Assembly: GCF_047607725.1 (NCBI RefSeq)
Contig: NZ_JBLKSS010000158.1
Span: 1-9,938 of the forward strand
Length of the DNA: 9,938 nt
Source: JBLKSS01 sp047607725
Lineage (GTDB): Bacteria; Pseudomonadota; Gammaproteobacteria; Enterobacterales; Enterobacteriaceae
Direction of reading: 5' to 3'
Shown: piece after piece, positions 7,195 through 9,938 of the stretch
Layout: every line of letters begins with the position of its first letter
Position numbering within the stretch: the first letter of the stretch is position 1
Program-made: the position numbers and the translations under genes
Notes under the pieces: model-generated
What the model was told of the DNA's origin: nothing
The model's input: the letters and a program-made list of their open reading frames with translations, nothing else
Database searches by the model: none

Positions 7195-7285
7195 GATATC
7201 GATGGCGCCCCTGTAAAACGCCCTGAAGCCGGGGTTGAAAGCGCTGCGCCGGACGCGTGATAAACCGCCCGCGCAGAAAAGCGGC

Positions 7286-7328
7286 GGACAACGGGAACGC
7301 CCGTGCGGCGCCGGCGTTCCCGTTGTCC
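7286..7328. terminator. Long perfect stem-loop between yhfK and argD, terminator
   Basis: GGACAACGGGAACGCC (7286-7301) and its exact complement (7313-7328) form a 16-base perfect stem with an 11-base loop. It begins 5 bases beyond the argD stop. On the minus strand the stem is followed by GCCGC and then TTTT, giving a plausible terminator for argD. It sits between converging genes and may also stop readthrough from yhfK. Confidence 0.65.
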
Positions 7329-7333
7329 CTCTA

Positions 7334-8628
<1,295 letters not shown>

Positions 8629-8665
8629 TCCAAGTCAAGTGCTATCGCCGGCGAAATGCAAATTA

Positions 8666-8682
8666 GACCGCCGTTAGCGGTC
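8666..8682 (-). terminator. Hairpin across the pabA stop codon
   Basis: On the minus strand GACCGC and GCGGTC form a 6-base stem with the loop TAACG, which contains the pabA stop codon; TAATTT follows. It is a compact terminator candidate separating pabA from the argD promoter. Confidence 0.4.
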
Positions 8683-9255
8683 GAGAAAATTCGCCAGCAA
8701 CCGGTGACCTTGTTCACTCATGATGCTTTCAGGATGAAACTGTACACCCTCCAACGGCAGGGAGCGATGGCGGATGGCCATAATTTCATCGGGCTTTCCC
8801 TCGCGCTGGCTCCAGGCGGTTACCGCTAGGCAGGACGGCACGCTGGCCGCGTCAATCACCAGCGAGTGATAACGTGTTACCGTCAGCGGCTGCGTCAGGC
8901 CGGCAAACACCCCTTGACCATCGTGGCGGATAACGGAGGTTTTGCCGTGCATGACTTTGCGCGCGCGGACAATGCGGGCGCCGAACGCCTGCGTGATGGC
9001 CTGATGCCCCAAACAAACGCCCAAAATGGGCAGCTTGCCGGCAAAATGGCGAATAGCGGCCAGGGAGACGCCGGCCTGGTCCGGGGTACCCGGGCCGGGG
9101 GATATGACCAGACGCGCCGGCGCCAGCCGCTCAATATCCGCGATATCCAGACTGTCATGGCGGCGCACCATCACCTGCGTCCCCAGTTCACAGAAATACT
9201 GATAGAGATTCCAGGTGAATGAGTCGTAATTATCGATTATTAGCAATCCATTCAT
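8674..9255 (-). CDS. pabA: p-Aminobenzoate synthase glutaminase subunit
   Basis: A 193-residue class I glutamine amidotransferase matching E. coli PabA (187). It releases ammonia from glutamine for PabB, which makes aminodeoxychorismate on the way to p-aminobenzoate and folate. Seen: [15 protein letters not shown] at the start, [12 protein letters not shown] at 51-62, the nucleophile C81 in GVCLGHQ, VMHGKTS, RYHSLV, and the H174/E176 pair in VQFHPES. The length difference comes from two extra N-terminal residues and a small insertion near GKPDE (153-157). The start is the ATG at 9255 with AAGGAG at ideal spacing. The frame is open further upstream but that part shows no homology. The close paralogue TrpG is less likely given the PabA-specific QYFCELG and the argD neighbourhood. 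Confidence 0.95.
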   Translation of the reverse strand: MNGLLIIDNYDSFTWNLYQYFCELGTQVMVRRHDSLDIADIERLAPARLVISPGPGTPDQAGVSLAAIRHFAGKLPILGVCLGHQAITQAFGARIVRARKVMHGKTSVIRHDGQGVFAGLTQPLTVTRYHSLVIDAASVPSCLAVTAWSQREGKPDEIMAIRHRSLPLEGVQFHPESIMSEQGHRLLANFLDR

Positions 9256-9758
9256 AATACTCCTTGAAACATAACCTATTGCGCCTTTGCCGCCACGTCG
9301 TTGCGCGCCGGCCGGCGCCAAACCCTGATGAGCTGCGAGTGTATGACAACGGCGGCGACGTGACTACGACCATTGCCGCATTGTCCGGGATGTAAAGACG
9401 AAAAGACGGGACGTCGACCGCGCCCGGGGTAATCAGGTCATCGAAGCTGAATCGCTTTGCCTCCATGCTTGGCGTTACGCGGAATGCGGCGGCCTGAACT
9501 AAGGCAGAAACCGGCGCTGAACCCGTTCAACCGTGAGCGTTAACGGCGGGGGATGGGGGGGGATAAGGCAAAGGCGCCACCGCAGCCCAGACAAGCCAAG
9601 CAACGCTTCCATCACAGAGGTGGGCACCGCACGGACGCCCGCAATTCAGGCGACGGCGCAGGCTGGCAGCGCGGGCGCCGATTTACCTGGCGCTCCGCAC
9701 CCCGCGCGCGCCGGCGCCACGGGTTAGCACGGGCTTTGCGCGGCGGGTGGCAGAGGCG
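9256..9758. other. Gene-poor GC-rich stretch between pabA and the fic remnant
   Basis: About 500 bases with no gene I can support. In E. coli fic ends a short distance before pabA, so this is extra or rearranged material. On the minus strand 9466-9256 an open frame starts MEAKRFSFDDLITPGAVDVP and runs on past the pabA start in another frame; I recognise no family. Around 9645-9560 (minus) the reading IAGVRAVPTSVMEALLGLSG resembles a permease loop but is bounded by a stop. The last 12 bases before pabA carry its ribosome site. A G-run of eight lies near 9553-9562. Most likely it is decayed DNA. Confidence 0.4.
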
Positions 9759-9798
9759 TTACACATCGTCACCCGGCTCGCTCACCGCCATTCTGAAC
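9759..9798 (-). pseudogene. Possible last codons of fic, cut by the IS66-family element
   Basis: Directly outside the IS edge the minus strand reads FRMAVSEPGDDV followed by TAA (9761-9759). This resembles the end of E. coli Fic (FSKVVSEAGESE), and fic is the gene upstream of pabA in E. coli. If so, the element split fic 12 codons before its stop. The match is short and could be chance. Confidence 0.3.
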
Positions 9799-9938
9799 GT
9801 AAGCGTACACCCAGCGCCGTATTGACAGTTATTCAGCAGGGATGGTGAGGTTCCACGGCAGGAGCTCTTTGATTTTGTTGATGGGATGATCCGCGATAAT
9901 CGCCAGCACATGGCGCAGATACGCTTCCGGCTCCACGC
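9799..9938. mobile_element. End of an IS66-family insertion sequence, continues past window
   Basis: The plus strand from 9799 begins GTAAGCGTACACCCAGCGCC and goes on CGTATTGAC. This is the typical terminal inverted repeat of IS66-family elements (GTAAGCG start, CGTATTGAC end). Just inside it the transposase stop codon occurs. IS66 elements duplicate 8 bases; TTCTGAAC at 9791-9798 would be the flanking copy. The rest of the element is outside the window. Confidence 0.8.
9829..9938 (-). CDS. tnpC: IS66-family transposase TnpC, C-terminal end only
   Basis: The minus strand from the window edge reads [20 protein letters not shown], then [13 protein letters not shown] and TAA at 9831-9829. This is the characteristic tail of IS66 transposases (P-E-x-YLR-VL...I-ELLPWN). 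Only the last 36 residues are visible of a protein of about 500. No damage is seen in this part. Confidence 0.82.
   Translation of the reverse strand, partial: VEPEAYLRHVLAIIADHPINKIKELLPWNLTIPAE

Noticed and set aside
9256..9321. Upstream ATG extending PabA by 22 residues
   Set aside because: The ATG at 9255 has an ideal AAGGAG and begins the conserved domain; the extension is Arg/Gly-rich with no homology.
9533..9825. Two overlapping plus-strand open frames
   Set aside because: Low-complexity Ala/Arg/Pro/Gly-rich composition typical of GC-rich noncoding DNA; the second runs into the IS66 end.

Overview
The window looks like a degrading gammaproteobacterial chromosome of the Sodalis type, an insect-associated enterobacterium. 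This is inferred from three things. The proteins are very close to their Escherichia coli counterparts. The gene order is the E. coli yheS-yheU-prkB-yhfA-crp-yhfK-argD-pabA-(fic) neighbourhood. Several genes carry fresh inactivating lesions next to insertion sequences. The species cannot be fixed from this window alone.

Layout. At 1-368 is the end of an IS21-family element: the N-terminal part of istA on the minus strand, then a ladder of terminal repeats. It sits inside yheS, whose 3' half follows (about 369-1488) and carries a one-base frameshift. At 1558-2160 on the minus strand is an intact LysE/RhtB-type exporter gene, in the place where E. coli has yheT. yheU (2289-2510) is intact. prkB (2689-3558) has one amber codon replacing a conserved Trp. 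yhfA (3683-4084, minus) has at least three frame changes. crp (4401-5033) is intact and nearly identical to E. coli CRP, with an upstream regulatory region holding a strong inverted repeat and a terminator after the gene. yhfK (5086-7170) is a full-length membrane protein gene. A 16-bp perfect stem separates it from the converging argD (7334-8557, minus). Upstream of argD are two ARG boxes with exactly 3 bp between them, the classical ArgR operator arrangement. pabA (8674-9255, minus) is intact. The last 680 bases hold a GC-rich, gene-poor stretch, a possible last few codons of fic, and the end of an IS66-family element running off the window.

Functionally the survivors are core functions: the global regulator CRP, arginine/lysine biosynthesis (argD) and the p-aminobenzoate branch of folate synthesis (pabA), plus conserved proteins of unknown role (yhfK, yheU) and an exporter. 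The broken genes (yheS, prkB, yhfA, probably fic) are accessory ones. I find no evidence of a new defence, toxin or biosynthetic system. The interest lies in how the genome is decaying and in which regulatory structures persist.
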